64,000 bases of DNA. Origin: Prorocentrum cordatum (Eukaryota; Sar; Dinophyceae; Prorocentrales; Prorocentraceae). The notes beneath the pieces were generated by a model. That model was not told the DNA's origin and did not search any database. It was given only the letters and a program-made list of their open reading frames with translations. The DNA is taken from contig CAUYUJ010014600.1 in NCBI GenBank assembly GCA_963575745.1, positions 272,245 through 336,244 of the forward strand. The letters are read 5' to 3'. Positions 41,571 to 52,559 of the stretch are shown piece after piece; positions within the stretch are counted from its first letter, which is position 1, and the number at the start of each line of letters is the position of its first letter. Both the position numbers and the translations under genes were made by a program.

Positions 41571-42400
41571 AGTCGATCCCCTACTCGCACGGCGTGGTCA
41601 CCACCCTGTTTGGGGGCCCCCGATCTCGGCGAGGCGCAGCTGCCAGCACGCACCCCGATGCGGGCAGTACTTATATCCAGATCCAGAGCGTCTTGGAATG
41701 TTTGGGAAGGGGTACCGCAAGGCCGAGTCGCACTGGATATGGAGAAACATCGAGCCTTTGGCGGCCAGATGTTTATCCACATCCACTGCGCCTCCAGTTT
41801 CTAGGCAAGGTAGCCCAAGACTCCAAGACTCACTGGATGTGGATGGAACTATTGCCCGCACCCCGAGGCGAGGAGCACCTCCACGCGTCCCGGCGGAAGC
41901 GCCGCCCCCGCCCGAGCAGCGGCGGCCGCGCGGCGGGGCGGCGGCCCGCTGCGCGGAGGGGGCCGCCGAGGAGGCCGCCGATAGGAGGCCGCCGAGGGCC
42001 GCCGAGGAGGCCGCCGGGGGCTCCTCCTCCTCCTCCTCCTCCTCCTCCTCCTCCTCCCCCTCTTCCTTAGTACGATTGCGTACTGCCCATGCCGATATCA
42101 TGCCGATCTCCTCCTCCTCCCCCTTTTCCCCTGCGCCGTGCCGCGCGGGGGCCCGCGCGGCGAAGCGGCGGCGCCGCTGGGGCGAGGTCGGGCCTGTCCC
42201 CCTGGGAAAGGGTTCAGTCCTTTTGGGGGTCATCGTCATCGTCATCGTCATCGTTGCCATCATCGTCAGCAGCATCGCAGTGGACCAGATCGTGACGTCG
42301 GTGGTTTTGGTGGGTCCTCGGGAGTTTTCGTGGGTCCCCGTCGGGCTTCCTGCCTCGGGAGGGCTCCCTCCGCAGCCACGGCTGTCCCCCCACAGTTCTG
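41570..42400. other. Unassigned, with (CCT)n and (CATCGT)n tracts
   Basis: ggatatggag/ggatgtggatgg similarity at 41640-41850, a G+C-rich gccgccgag repeat at 41910-42010, (CCT)n at 42015-42060, (catcgt)n at 42230-42275. A solo TTAA-family left end (gtcgggcctgtccccctggg) is at 42188. Confidence 0.45.
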
Positions 42401-42593
42401 TGGGGCGTGCCCCCTTGCAGGGGGATGTTCGACGAAAAGTAAAACATACCCCAAAGTTACCCCAGAAAGGTCTAAAACAACACTCAAAAAAAATCCCCAG
42501 ACTATTGTTGGACGATGTTGTTGACTAGTTGTGGGTTATATATATCTAGAAATATCTCGTCGAAATTCCCCCTGTAAGGGCGACACGCCCGAC
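42400..42593 (+). mobile_element. TTAA-family element
   Basis: Left gtggggcgtgcccccttgca, core aatccccagactattgttgg, right ccctgtaagggcgacacgcccgac split by no other element; right flank ttaa. Confidence 0.75.
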
Positions 42594-42685
42594 TTAACCC
42601 TACAGGGGGCTTTCGGGCGCAATAACAAAAAATGCTCCAAACTGGCCACAAATATTCACAACGTCGTCCCCAGCCTATATCTTTT
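42594..42685 (+). mobile_element. TTAA-family element, truncated
   Basis: ttaaccctacagggggcttt, then gggcgcaataacaaa and cgtccccagcctat, without a right end. Confidence 0.65.
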
Positions 42686-42854
42686 TCCCCAATCCGTGCT
42701 TGCACTCAAGGGGTCCTCGCGGAAGTTGAAGGATCTGGCGAAACTGTCTCGCCGATTTTGGTCGCACGCTGGCTTCCCTGGTTCCTGGTTCCGGGTTCCC
42801 GGGATCCCGGTTCGGGGCTGATTTGGGCGGCGAGGTTCCCGGATTCCCGGGTTC

Positions 42855-43130
42855 CTGGTCGATCTTCTTATCGATCGGTCTCACCATCGATCTCATTACC
42901 CACTTCTCTATCGATCTCACCATCGATCTCACTATCGATCTCATTATCGATATCACAAGCTATCCCACTAGAGCTCGCATGAACGATCTTGCGATCGATG
43001 TCACTATCGATCTCATTGAATCGATTTCACTCTCGGTCTCACGATCGACCGTACAATCGTCCTCACTATCGATTACACTATCGATCTCACTCTCGATCTC
43101 CCAAGCGACCTCAAGATCCATAGCTGCAAT
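42855..43130. repeat. 12-bp array, atcgatctcact type
   Basis: Degenerate 12-bp units. The same unit forms arrays at 45985-46190 and 47060-47410. Confidence 0.85.
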
Positions 43131-43194
43131 TCTCAGATCCTCCACCGATTGGGCTTTCTCGGGTGCAATGAAAAAGAACTATGCTTTAACCTCG

Positions 43195-43318
43195 CCGTCG
43201 CTCGGACGACCATTCTCTGTGTTTTTGTGGTTTCGTGCGTGGCTTTTTCGCCAACTGATCAAGGATGCTCCTCGATGGTCCTCGCCGAAGGAAAAATGCA
43301 CACGTCCGAGCGATGCCA
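43195..43318. mobile_element. Inverted-repeat element, cgtcgctcggacg ends, copy 1
   Basis: ccgtcgctcggacgaccatt at the left, tgcacacgtccgagcgatgcc at the right. Related to 57276-57428 (shared gatggtcctcg and aaatgcacac/aagtgcacac). Confidence 0.55.
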
Positions 43319-43476
43319 AGAGGGGGACAGGCCGCGGAGAGCCCGCGACGGCGCGCAGCCCGCCGCGGCGGCACCGCCCGGGCGGCCGCCGCGGGCCGCC
43401 GCCCCGCGGGCACGGGGCGGAAAGCGATCCCGAGGGGAGCGGGCGTCCCGGGCCCCCGGGCCTCGTTTGGAGTTGG

Positions 43477-44549
43477 GTCGGGCCTGTCCCCCTACATACG
43501 CAGAAAAACTAGAAAATACAGAGAAAAACTAGAAACTAGAAAATCCCCTACAGGGGAATGTTGGGGCGAAAAACTAAAAATACGGAGAAAAAAACGCCCC
43601 AAAAAGGATCAAGAAATGCTCAAACAAATAGTCCCAAAGTTATTGAATCGCTTCGCTCATTCCGCCGGCCCATACGGTCTCATGTCTGCCGTTTGCCCGA
43701 GGGCCTGGTGTCAATGCGGCGCTTTGGGGGTTCCTGGGGCCGCTTGGGGGACTCCTGGGGCGCTCGGGGGGGCATTTGGGGGGCCTCCTGGGGCCGCTTG
43801 GGGGACTCTTGGGGGCCTCCTGAGGGCCTCGTGGGGGCCTCTTGGGGCCTCTTAGGGGCCTCTTGGGGCCTCGTAGGGGCTTCTTAGGGCCGAGGGCGCG
43901 AAATTTTGTGTCGTGTTCCCTCTCTGGGGCCCCTTTGGGGGTGTTCTTGGGGCCCTCTTGGACCGTCTTGGAGGCTTCTTGGGCCGTCTTCGAGCCCTCT
44001 TGGGCCATCTTGGGGCCCTCTTGGGGGCCTCTTGGGCCCTCTTGGGGCGATCTTGGGGGCCTCTGGGGCCGTCTTGGGGCGTCGGGAACCGAAAAGGTGG
44101 AAGCTCCAAAATCTCTCAAAAACCTAAGGAAAAACAATGAATTTTGCCTCCGGGGGCCCTCTTGGGAGTGCTCTGGGAGGCCTCTTGGGGCGTCTGGGGG
44201 CTATCTTGGGCGTCTTGGAGCGATCTTGTGGCATGTCGGACCCCTCGTGTACCATCTTGGGGGCCTCTTGGGGGCCTCTTGGCCTTTCTTGGGGCTCTCG
44301 GGGACGTCTCGGAGCCCTGTTGGTGCGCTCATGGAGCGCTCCTGGAGCGCTCTGGGGGACTCCTCCCGGGACTCTCTCAGGACCTTGCCGGGGTACTTTT
44401 CGTCCGGGGACCCCCAGGGGCCGCCCCGCGCGCGCGAACTAGAGAATTCTTAACCAGTTACCGGAGATCTTAGCACGCCTCTGGCCCGTTGGGCCGGCGA
44501 ATTTTTGGACTATTTGGAGGCATCCCTCCTGTAGAGGGGCAGGCCCGAC
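43477..44549 (+). mobile_element. TTAA-family element carrying the 864-bp unit
   Basis: Left gtcgggcctgtccccctaca (43477), second partial start at 43545, right ctgtagaggggcaggcccgac (44529-44549) followed by ttaa. The 864-bp unit interrupts it between atagtcccaaag and tttggactatttgg. Confidence 0.65.
43640..44503 (+). repeat. 864-bp unit, arm 1 of a large inverted repeat
   Basis: Made of cttggggcc-type degenerate repeats, which give open frames on both strands (for example GPSWGPLGPSWGDLGG). Its reverse complement is at 46195-47058 with no indels (every coordinate pair sums to 90698). I counted about four base differences. Short inverted termini attccgccggcccatacgg and ccgttgggccggcgaatt hint at a mobile unit. 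Confidence 0.9.
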
Positions 44550-44559
44550 TTAAGAGTAG

Positions 44560-44735
44560 ATGGGTCGGAGGATCGCGCCGCATCGCCGATACATCGGCGA
44601 TGCATCGGCGATGCATCGTCGATGCATCGGCGACGTCGACGTGAAGCAGATCGGGCTCCACATCGAGCCGCATCGTCGATGCATGGGCGATGCGGAGCGA
44701 GCCTCCGACCCCATCTGCTCCGACCCCCTCCAGGA
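44560..44735. mobile_element. Foldback element with CATCGGCGATG core, copy 3
   Basis: tgggtcggaggatcgcgccg, catcggcgatgcatcggcga, gatcgggctccacatcgagc, cgaccccctccaggaggcct. It directly abuts the exon candidate at 44739. Confidence 0.7.
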
Positions 44736-44738
44736 GGC

Positions 44739-44880
44739 CTGGATTGCTCCCCAGGGGCCAGCTCCTCTTCACGAGCCGTCTGCGGACTCTCCCAGGCCCG
44801 CGGATGGCCAGGAGAGCGCGGAGGCGGAGAGCCTCCACGGTTAGGTTGTTCCCATCGTACTTGAGGACCAGATCCCAGAA
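44739..44880 (-). CDS. Exon candidate of an unidentified gene
   Basis: After an AG acceptor (cggaattag) the minus strand reads FWDLVLKYDGNNLTVEALRL, then RALLAIRGPGRVRRRLVKRS, ending at atccag|gcctcc (GC donor type), where the foldback element begins. Codons favour C or G in third position. No family recognised. It could instead be a remnant. Confidence 0.35.
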
Positions 44881-45074
44881 CTAATTCCGAGCACCCAGAA
44901 AAAGGCATCGAGACGGTGTGGAACGAGCATCGCATCCCAGGGCCCGACACGTGAAAGCCCTCCAGTCTCTCGGAACTTTCTTGGTGCCCGAACTTCCTTC
45001 TGGCGGTCCAGGCTGAAGTAGGTTGGAACATCAGGATTCCAGGGAGTTCAGGGCCCGTTTCCCTCTCGACCCGT

Positions 45075-45310
45075 TTGAGCAGGGACCCACCGTCCCGGCA
45101 TTCCTCTGGCCCTACCACGAAATCTTCTGAGAACCCACACATGCTCGAAAAACAAGAACAAGGTTCTTAGAACATAGGAACCCGATGTGACAAAACAAGA
45201 CAGACCCCGCCAGGCATGCTCTAAGAACATGTCGTGTAAACCACAGAGAGGTTCTTGGAACATTGCCTGGCAGGGCTACAGGCGAGCCAAGACGCCTCGC
45301 CACTGCTTGA
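45075..45310. mobile_element. Inverted-repeat element with 5-bp target duplication, copy 3
   Basis: 236 bp, ttgagcagggacccaccgtc to aagacgcctcgccactgcttga ends. Flanked by cccgt (45070-45074 and 45311-45315). Confidence 0.8.
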
Positions 45311-45311
45311 C

Positions 45312-45470
45312 CCGTGCGCTCCGAGGCGAGCCGAGGGCCTCCGCCGAGGGCCGCCGGGGGCCGGAGGAGCGCCTCGACGCCGTTCTGCCGCAGCCAGTCC
45401 ACGAAGCGGCGGCACCGCGCCGAGCCGCCCTCCGCGGCGCCGCGGCCGCCCTCCGCGGCCGGTCGCGCGG
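45312..45470 (-). CDS. Exon candidate cut by an inserted element
   Basis: The minus strand reads AEGGSARCRRFVDWLRQNGV, then EALLRPPAALGGG and RLASERT, and runs straight into the element at 45310. Upstream is an Ala/Gly-coding gcggcg repeat. No family recognised. Confidence 0.3.
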
Positions 45471-45765
45471 CCGTCGGCCCGCTGGAGCGCCTCGGGCGGC
45501 GTCGGCGGCTGCAGCGGCGGCTGCGGCGGCGGCGACGAGCGACGTGGCGGCGGCGAGCGGGGCAGCAGCGGCAGCGACGGCGGCGAGCGAGACGGCAGCA
45601 GCGGCGGCGGCGACACAGGCGGCGGCACAGGCGGCTGCGGCACCTACGGAGGCAGTGGCAGCTGCGCCGGCAGCTGAGGCGACGCCGCTTGCAAGAACTT
45701 CTCCTCCTCCTCCTCCTCCTCCTCCTCCTCCTCCTCCTCCCCTTCCTCCACCTCCTCCTCGCACA
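45470..45765. repeat. (GCGGCG) degenerate repeat and (CCT)n
   Basis: ggcggcgacg-type units at 45500-45680 and (CCT)n at 45695-45750. Positions 45770-45980 are unassigned. Confidence 0.8.
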
Positions 45766-45984
45766 CCTCCTCGCCCGTCAGTGTCAGATTCGTCTTTTAC
45801 ATCCGTCCCCAATTTCCTCTTCGTCCTCCATATCGTCTTCCTCCAAACCCTCACTGTTCCACAACCTATTCGTCATCTACCTCCGCCTCTTCCTCCTTTC
45901 CTCCTCTTGCCCTTACGCCGTCTAAATATGAATTACATCTACGACCACACTTCGGATGATCACGACGTTGGGGGGAGGAACCAA

Positions 45985-46190
45985 CGCTCACTATCGATCT
46001 CATCGAATATATCACCATCGATCTCAACAACGACCTCACTATCGATTTCACGAACGATATAAATAGTCCTCCCATTATCGATCTCACAATCGATCTCACA
46101 ATCGATCTCACAATCGACCAACGAATATGTATCATTCTATCGATCTCACTGTCGGTATCACCATCGATCGCACAAGCGGTCTCAATATCC
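45985..46190. repeat. 12-bp array, atcgatctcaca type
   Basis: Directly flanks the left side of arm 2 of the inverted repeat. Confidence 0.85.
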
Positions 46191-46194
46191 GTCT

Positions 46195-47058
46195 AATTCG
46201 CCGGCCCAACGGGCCAGAGGCGTGCTAAGATCTCCGGTAACTGGTTAAGAATTCTCTAGTTCGCGCGCGCGGGGCGGCCCCTGGGGGTCCCCGGACGAAA
46301 AGTACCCCGGCAAGGTCCTGAGAGAGTCTCGGGAGGAGTCCCCCAGAGCGCTCCAGGAGCGCTCCATGAGCGCACCAACAGGGCTCCGAGACGTCCCCGA
46401 GAGCCCCAAGAAAGGCCAAGAGGCCCCCAAGAGGCCCCCAAGATGGTACACGAGGGGTCCGACATGCCACAAGATCGCTCCAAGACGCCCAAGATAGCCC
46501 CCAGACGCCCCAAGAGGCCTCCCAGAGCACTCCCAAGAGGGCCCCCGGAGGCAAAATTCATTGTTTTTCCTTAGGTTTTTGAGAGATTTTGGAGCTTCCA
46601 CCTTTTCGGTTCCCGACGCCCCAAGACGGCCCCAGAGGCCCCCAAGATCGCCCCAAGAGGGCCCAAGAGGCCCCCAAGAGGGCCCCAAGATGGCCCAAGA
46701 GGGCTCGAAGACGGCCCAAGAAGCCTCCAAGACGGTCCAAGAGGGCCCCAAGAACACCCCCAAAGGGGCCCCAGAGAGGGAACACGAAACAAAATTTCGC
46801 GCCCTCGGCCCTAAGAAGCCCCTACGAGGCCCCAAGAGGCCCCTAAGAGGCCCCAAGAGGCCCCCACGAGGCCCTCAGGAGGCCCCCAAGAGTCCCCCAA
46901 GCGGCCCCAGGAGGCCCCCCAAATGCCCCCCCGAGCGCCCCAGGAGTCCCCCAAGCGGCCCCAGGAACCCCCAAAGCGCCGCATTGACACCAGGCCCTCG
47001 GGCAAACGGCAGACATGAGACCGTATGGGCCGACGGAATGAGCGAGGCGATTCAATAA
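46195..47058 (-). repeat. 864-bp unit, arm 2 of the inverted repeat
   Basis: Reverse complement of 43640-44503. Flanked on both sides by the 12-bp atcgatctcac array and lacking the TTAA-family ends seen around arm 1, so it appears inserted into the array. Confidence 0.9.
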
Positions 47059-47059
47059 T

Positions 47060-47410
47060 AATCGATCTCGCTATCGATCTGACAATCGGTCTCAGTCCCC
47101 CTCTTCACTATCGATACCACTATCGACACCACAAACGGCATCAGCATCTACCGCACTATCGGTTTCACGACCGATCTCTCTATCGATCCCTCTGTCTACC
47201 TGACGATCGATCGCATCTATCGATCTCACCGATATCACTACCGATGTCACAATCGATCTCACGATCGACCTCCCTATCGATCCCACTATCGATCCTGCTG
47301 TGGATATCACTGTCAGTCTCATTGTCGGTAGCACTGTCGGCATCATTCTCGATCCCGCTATCGATCCCACCATCGCTCTCGCTATCGATCCCACGGTCCA
47401 CCCCTCTCTC
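47060..47410. repeat. 12-bp array, ctatcgatcycac type
   Basis: Continues the array on the right side of arm 2. Positions 47411-47880 show no gene. Confidence 0.85.
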
Positions 47411-47884
47411 GATCTCCACCTGCGCCTCGCGGGACATCACCAAAACACTGCGCCACGGGGCACCACCCGGACGCCACAGGGGGGGACATCCCTGGCCACC
47501 GCCACCCAACCCAGGGGAGGGGCGGGCAGTACTCTGGCCCAGCGGCGCCCTGGCCACGAGAGGGTTTGTTCCTCTCGTCCGCCCGCGCAGTGGAGACGCT
47601 CCGTTTCACTGCGATCTCACACCCCGCCTCCGGTTCCTGCTCATTCCCGCTCACTCAAGGCGGAGGGCGCGGACATGAATCAAGGGTGATGAGCAGAGAT
47701 GCGGGGGATGACGGGGCGGAGTGGGGGTGAGGAGGGAGGGAAGGGATTGGAGGGGGGAGAAGAAGACCCTCATGCCCTGCTTCTCCTTGTTGTCATCCTT
47801 CTCCCCCTCCTCGGTCTCCTCCCTTTTCTACGCCTGCCAACCTTTTAAACGACAGTCGGCGGGATCGTCCATGATAGCCTCCTC

Positions 47885-48250
47885 CCCTTCGATGTTCTAC
47901 CTCCTCCTTCTGGTTCCTCCCCCTCCTCCTCCTGCTTATCCTGTTCCTCCTATTTCTCCACCCAGTCCTCCTCATCATCCTTCTGGTTCTCATCCTTATC
48001 CTCCTGTTGCTCCTCCTCCTCCTCCTCCTCCCCCTCCTCCTCCAACTCCTTCTCCTCCTCTCACTGGACCTCCTCCTAACCCTCCTGCTGCTCCTCCTCC
48101 TTCTCCTCCTGCTCCTGCTCAATCTCCTCCTCCTCCTCCGCCCCCTCCTCCTCCTCCTCCCTCCACCTCCTCCTCCTCCTTCACCATCTCCTCCTCCTCC
48201 TCCTCCCTCCTCCTCCTCCTCCTCCTCCTCCTCCTACCCCTCCTCCTGCT
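47885..48250. repeat. (CCT)n microsatellite
   Basis: Pyrimidine tract followed by very G+C-rich sequence to 48460. Confidence 0.9.
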
Positions 48251-48467
48251 CCTTGATCTCCTCCTACCCCCCCCCCCCAGGCCAGAAGACGGGCGCCTCT
48301 TGCAGCACCGCGAGCGCGGGCCGCGCGCCAGCCACTGCGCCCGCAGGACCATGGGGGGGCGCGGGGCGCGCGCGGCGGCGCGGGGTGGAGCGGGGCGGCG
48401 CGGGCGCGCGGGGCGGCCCCTCGAGGCGGGCTCGGCGGGCGCGCGGGACTTCGGGGGGGGGGCTCGG

Positions 48468-48572
48468 CTCGCGCTCGGGCTCGCGCTGGCGCTGGCGCTG
48501 GCGCTGGCGCTGGCGCTGGCGCTGGCGCTCGCGCTGGCGCTCGGGCTCGCGCTCGCGCTCGCGGGCGCGAGT
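48468..48572. repeat. (CTGGCG)n hexanucleotide repeat
   Basis: ctggcgctggcg units grading into ctcgcgctcggg. Encodes spurious (Ala-Leu)n. Positions 48580-48800 are unassigned. Confidence 0.9.
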
Positions 48573-48807
48573 GCCCGCGGGGCTGGGGCGCAGGGCTCGG
48601 GCGGGGTGGCTGGCCGCGCCCTCTGCGCGTGGTGCCCAGGTGCGCACTTGCCGCCAACCTCGGGAGCTCATTGGCGGCCCAACGGCGTGCGGTCGCTCGG
48701 GCAATGCCTGAACTGGACTTCACCCCCAGGGCGGCCAACCAAGTGTGCTACTGCCGGCGCGTATCGCGATCTCCCCGGAGGCTCACGAGCGGCAATCATC
48801 ACCGTTC

Positions 48808-48976
48808 GGGGATCTACTGACCCGGGTCAATCCAAACGCGGATCAATCGAGCTTTGCAGGATCCTGCAGGATCCTGCGCCCAAGCCCGGGTCAATGCAAC
48901 CCTGGCTCTGCGAGATCCTGCAAGATCCGGCGCTCGGACTCACCCCCGTTTGCATTGACCCCGTCTCTTGAGCCCC
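48808..48976. mobile_element. Inverted-repeat element with ggatcctgcaag core, copy 1
   Basis: ggggatctactgacccgggt at the left; acccccgtttgcattgaccc and gtctcttgagcccc at the right. Interior repeats of ggatcctgca. Copy 2 at 60262. Confidence 0.7.
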
Positions 48977-49181
48977 GTGTCCGCGCCCTCGCGGTCTGCA
49001 TTCCAGGGCGCGATCCCTCGGATATGCGGCCGCACGGACACGTTCCGAGCGGGGCATCGGCGAACAAAGCGCTCCGCATCCCCGGAATCGCGGCCCGGAG
49101 GCCCAGCCCTCGAGGCCGCGGATATGAATACAGGAGCCCGACCGCTCGACAACAAGAGACCAAACCCAACTCTAAGATTAG

Positions 49182-49318
49182 GTCGGGCATGTCCCCCGAA
49201 AGGGGAGACGAAAAATCAAGAATACCGGAAAAGCATGTTAAAATAGAAACATAGAAAAATCGTCACCATACTATTGTTTACTATGTTCGACTATTCCTCC
49301 TGTTGAAGGACGTGCAGC
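49182..49318 (+). mobile_element. TTAA-family element, degraded right end
   Basis: gtcgggcatgtcccccgaaa, core atcgtcaccatactattg, right cctcctgttgaaggacgtgc. Left flank ttag. Confidence 0.7.
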
Positions 49319-49319
49319 C

Positions 49320-49975
49320 TGGGAGGGCAACGATGGGGGCGCTGACGCCAACAGACGGCGCAGCGCGATTTGCCCCCTTCCCTCCCCCGATCTCTCTCTC
49401 TCTCTCTTGCCACTTCTCTTGCATGGTGCATCGCAATTGGCTTGTCACTGCAGCAATGCGGCACGAGACTGGTACTTCCCGGGTGAGCCAGCGCTTTGCC
49501 TGACAAAGCGGACGGAACGGGGGAGAAATCAGCAACTGGCAGGAGCAGGAGCAGGGGCTGGAGCAGGAGCCAGAACAGGAGGACGGCGGCAGGATGAGGA
49601 GGACCCTGAGATCCAACACTGCCAGAAATCTGTAACATCGCGAAACATCGCGACCAGAGCTCCAGACCCCCCATCTCTCTGAGTCACATGTCAAGCCAGA
49701 TCGACTTGCGAGGGTCCCAGGGCCAAAAACTGGGCGAACACGCCCGCTGTGAACAACAGCAACGCCTGTATCCGAGAGAGGGTCGCTTTCACTCGGCCGC
49801 TGGCTAGTTGCTGTATGGGACCGCGTTCTCTGGCTGCCTGTGGCTGCATCTGCGCACGCAGGCAGCAGGGCATGCTGGGCGACTTTGGCCGCCGCGCCGT
49901 TTCACGCACGGCTGCGAACGGGCGGCGGCGAGGCAGGCTGGCGAACGCAGCGTCCGAGCTAGGCCAAAACTGGAG
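49320..49975. other. Unassigned
   Basis: (TC)n at 49390-49408 and a caggagcaggag-type repeat at 49540-49575. No gene recognised. Confidence 0.4.
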
Positions 49976-49979
49976 GAGG

Positions 49980-50090
49980 GGCGAGTCCTCCTCCTTCCTC
50001 CTCCTCCTTCTCCTCCTCTTCCCCCTTCTCGTATTCCTCCTCCTTCTCCTCCTCCTCCTCCTCCACATCCTCCTCCTGACCCCATATCTT
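49980..50090. repeat. (CCT)n microsatellite
   Basis: Pyrimidine triplets. Purine-rich at 50225-50340. Confidence 0.85.
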
Positions 50091-50349
50091 CATTCTCAGT
50101 TCCTTTACTCCTCCCATCGCTGCTGCTCCTGCTGATTCTGCTGCACTCATCGCGGCACGATCTCACGCGGCTCCTGCCTCCACAGGGAGCTCCACCCAGG
50201 CGACGGGGGACGAGCAGGTTGAGTAGGAGTAGGCGCAGGAGGAGGATGGGAAGGATGATGATGGGAGTGACGAAGACGGAGAGAGGAGGAATGGAGGGGG
50301 AGAAGAAGGAGCGGGAGGAGGATGAGGAGGAGATGGGGGAATGAGGAAT

Positions 50350-51545
50350 CCGGGCGTGAGCGAGTAGTGTAGGAGGGCTTCTCTTCCAACCCCCCTTCTT
50401 CTCTTTCCGGGAGGGATTTATTGTTTTTCCCTACTAAAAAAGACCCCCTCGACTGGGTGACCCGCAGCCAACCAGGACCAACGAGGAGCCCCCCGTCAAA
50501 CGAAAGCACTGTGACGTCCAATTTGGGGCAACATCTAGGGTCATGATCGCGGGGGCCGCGAACACTTTGAATGTTTTTCGACATGGACGGCGAGGGTGCC
50601 CGCATATTGCCTGCTGCGCGCAAGGCCTACATCCCTGTCAAAGAAAAATGCAACACGCACTTCTAGACAAAATCTGGATCATGCGCGGGAGTCTCGCGAT
50701 GATGGTCCAGTTGTTTTTGACTGGGCCGGCGGGGGTGCTGGCAAATTGCCTGCTGTTTGCAGGCCCACCATACAGCATGATGACCATCCCGCCGCGATTG
50801 CGCACTCGTTTTCGACAAGGGTGGTGGGGGCCGACACGTTTCCCGATGTGTACTGCCACGTGCACTGCCACGTGCGCAAGCGCACCTCGCACACTATGCG
50901 CGTGCCCCGCACGTGGCTACCTGGCGCGGATGGAGCATGCGGACCGCATGGCGCACGTGAATCACGTGTGACGCACGTGGGTCACGTGGCGCAACTGGCG
51001 TTCCATGCGTGCCTGGCACGCTGGGGCCACGGGGGTGCCTGGCGCACCTGACGCGCGTAGAGCGCCTGGCACGTGTGGCGCACCTCGCCCCAGCGCTGCG
51101 CACATGGGATCTGTTTGGGTTCCCATTCGCTGCCCATCCAAGGACGACCGCTGAACATGCTGAGGCCTGGGTGCGACTTATGTGTTGGGAGGGCGGGGTT
51201 GGAGTGAGCGGAACAGCCTGCGGGCGGGGCGGGTGTCCTGACCCCTCCTCCTACCTCCTTCTTGTTGAACCTGGGCGGCTGAGTTCGCGACCCGTTGGAG
51301 CGTCCAAGAAGGCCTCTGCGAGATGGCAATGAATCAGCGTGCGGAAAAGACTGTTTCATTCGTCGCTGTTTCACATTCGTCGTCTCCTCGTCGTCGTCGT
51401 CGCCGTCGCCATCTCATACTTTCTACTGGGTCTCCTTCTCCAACGCGCCAGCCGTTGCCTCTCTTACCCTGGGCCTTTCACTTCAAACGTGCTCGCCCAA
51501 ACGATAATAGCGGACGTCGTAATGGCACCAGCACTTTGGGGTACA
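50350..51545. other. Unassigned, with an internal duplication and CACGTG cluster
   Basis: A diverged direct repeat of about 157 bp (50560-50625 and 50715-50775) shares gttttt-gac-tgg-cggcg-gggtgc and attgcctgctg. At 50850-51090 degenerate units of about 10 bp (gtggcgcac, cacgtg) recur. Confidence 0.4.
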
Positions 51546-51547
51546 GG

Positions 51548-52055
51548 TGGTCTAAGGAGGGTTGCTTCCCTCTTCCACAACCCTCTTCCCTTCGGGGAGG
51601 GGAACCCTTCTCTCCCCTCCTTGAGGAATTTGTTTAAATAAAGGTCGCGAGGTGTCGCGACCCTTCTTTAAACAAAAACGAGGTGTCGCGACCCTTTGTC
51701 GCGAGGTTTCGGCCCCTGGGAGGGCCAATTTGTGACACCCCTCACTAGGATCATGGCCCCCGAGGGGGGGAGCTACGTCTAATACCCCCCCTCGTTTAAC
51801 CGACCGCCTCCAAGATGGCCCCAGGAGGCGCTACAGGGCTCCCACGAGGCCCCCCAGAGGGCTCCAAGAGCGCCCCAAGAGGCCCCAAGAGGGCTCCAAG
51901 AGGCACCCGGGAGGCACCCAAGAGGCCCCCGAGCGGCCTCAGAGACCCCAAGGTGACCTCCAAGATGGCACAGATAGCCCAAGCTGGCTCAAGATGGCTC
52001 CCAAGATGCTCCAAGCGGCCCCAAGACCGCTCAAAGACGGCTCGAGATGGCGACG
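51548..52055. repeat. Dispersed repeat shared with 21500-21770, then ccaagatggc-type repeat
   Basis: 51548-51830 matches the earlier copy. gaggtgtcgcgaccctt is duplicated inside (51645, 51690). 51830-52050 is a ggccccaagagg degenerate array. Confidence 0.65.
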
Positions 52056-52194
52056 GATGTTGTTGTTAACTGTTAAGTACTAAGCAAATGTTATTGTTGG
52101 CCCCCCAGGCGCTTTGGCGGTCTCGCCTCGGCGCCGGCTACATCTTCATTGCTCACGCTCGAGCGGTTTGGGGGGTCGCCAAAACTGGCCCACG

Positions 52195-52556
<362 letters not shown>

Positions 52557-52559
52557 CAT

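Noticed and set aside
42214-42290. Hydrophobic run resembling a transmembrane segment (VIVIVIVAIIVSS)
   Set aside because: Encoded by a (catcgt)n microsatellite.
43842-44453. 203-codon frame (GPSWGPLG repeats), present identically in both arms
   Set aside because: Identity follows from the recent DNA duplication, and the sequence is a degenerate cttggggcc repeat open on both strands, so there is no evidence of protein selection.
51985-52010. tagcccaagctggctcaaga, similar to the end of the dinoflagellate spliced leader
   Set aside because: Lies in a ccaagatggc repeat, does not align without a gap and lacks the gtagccatttt core.
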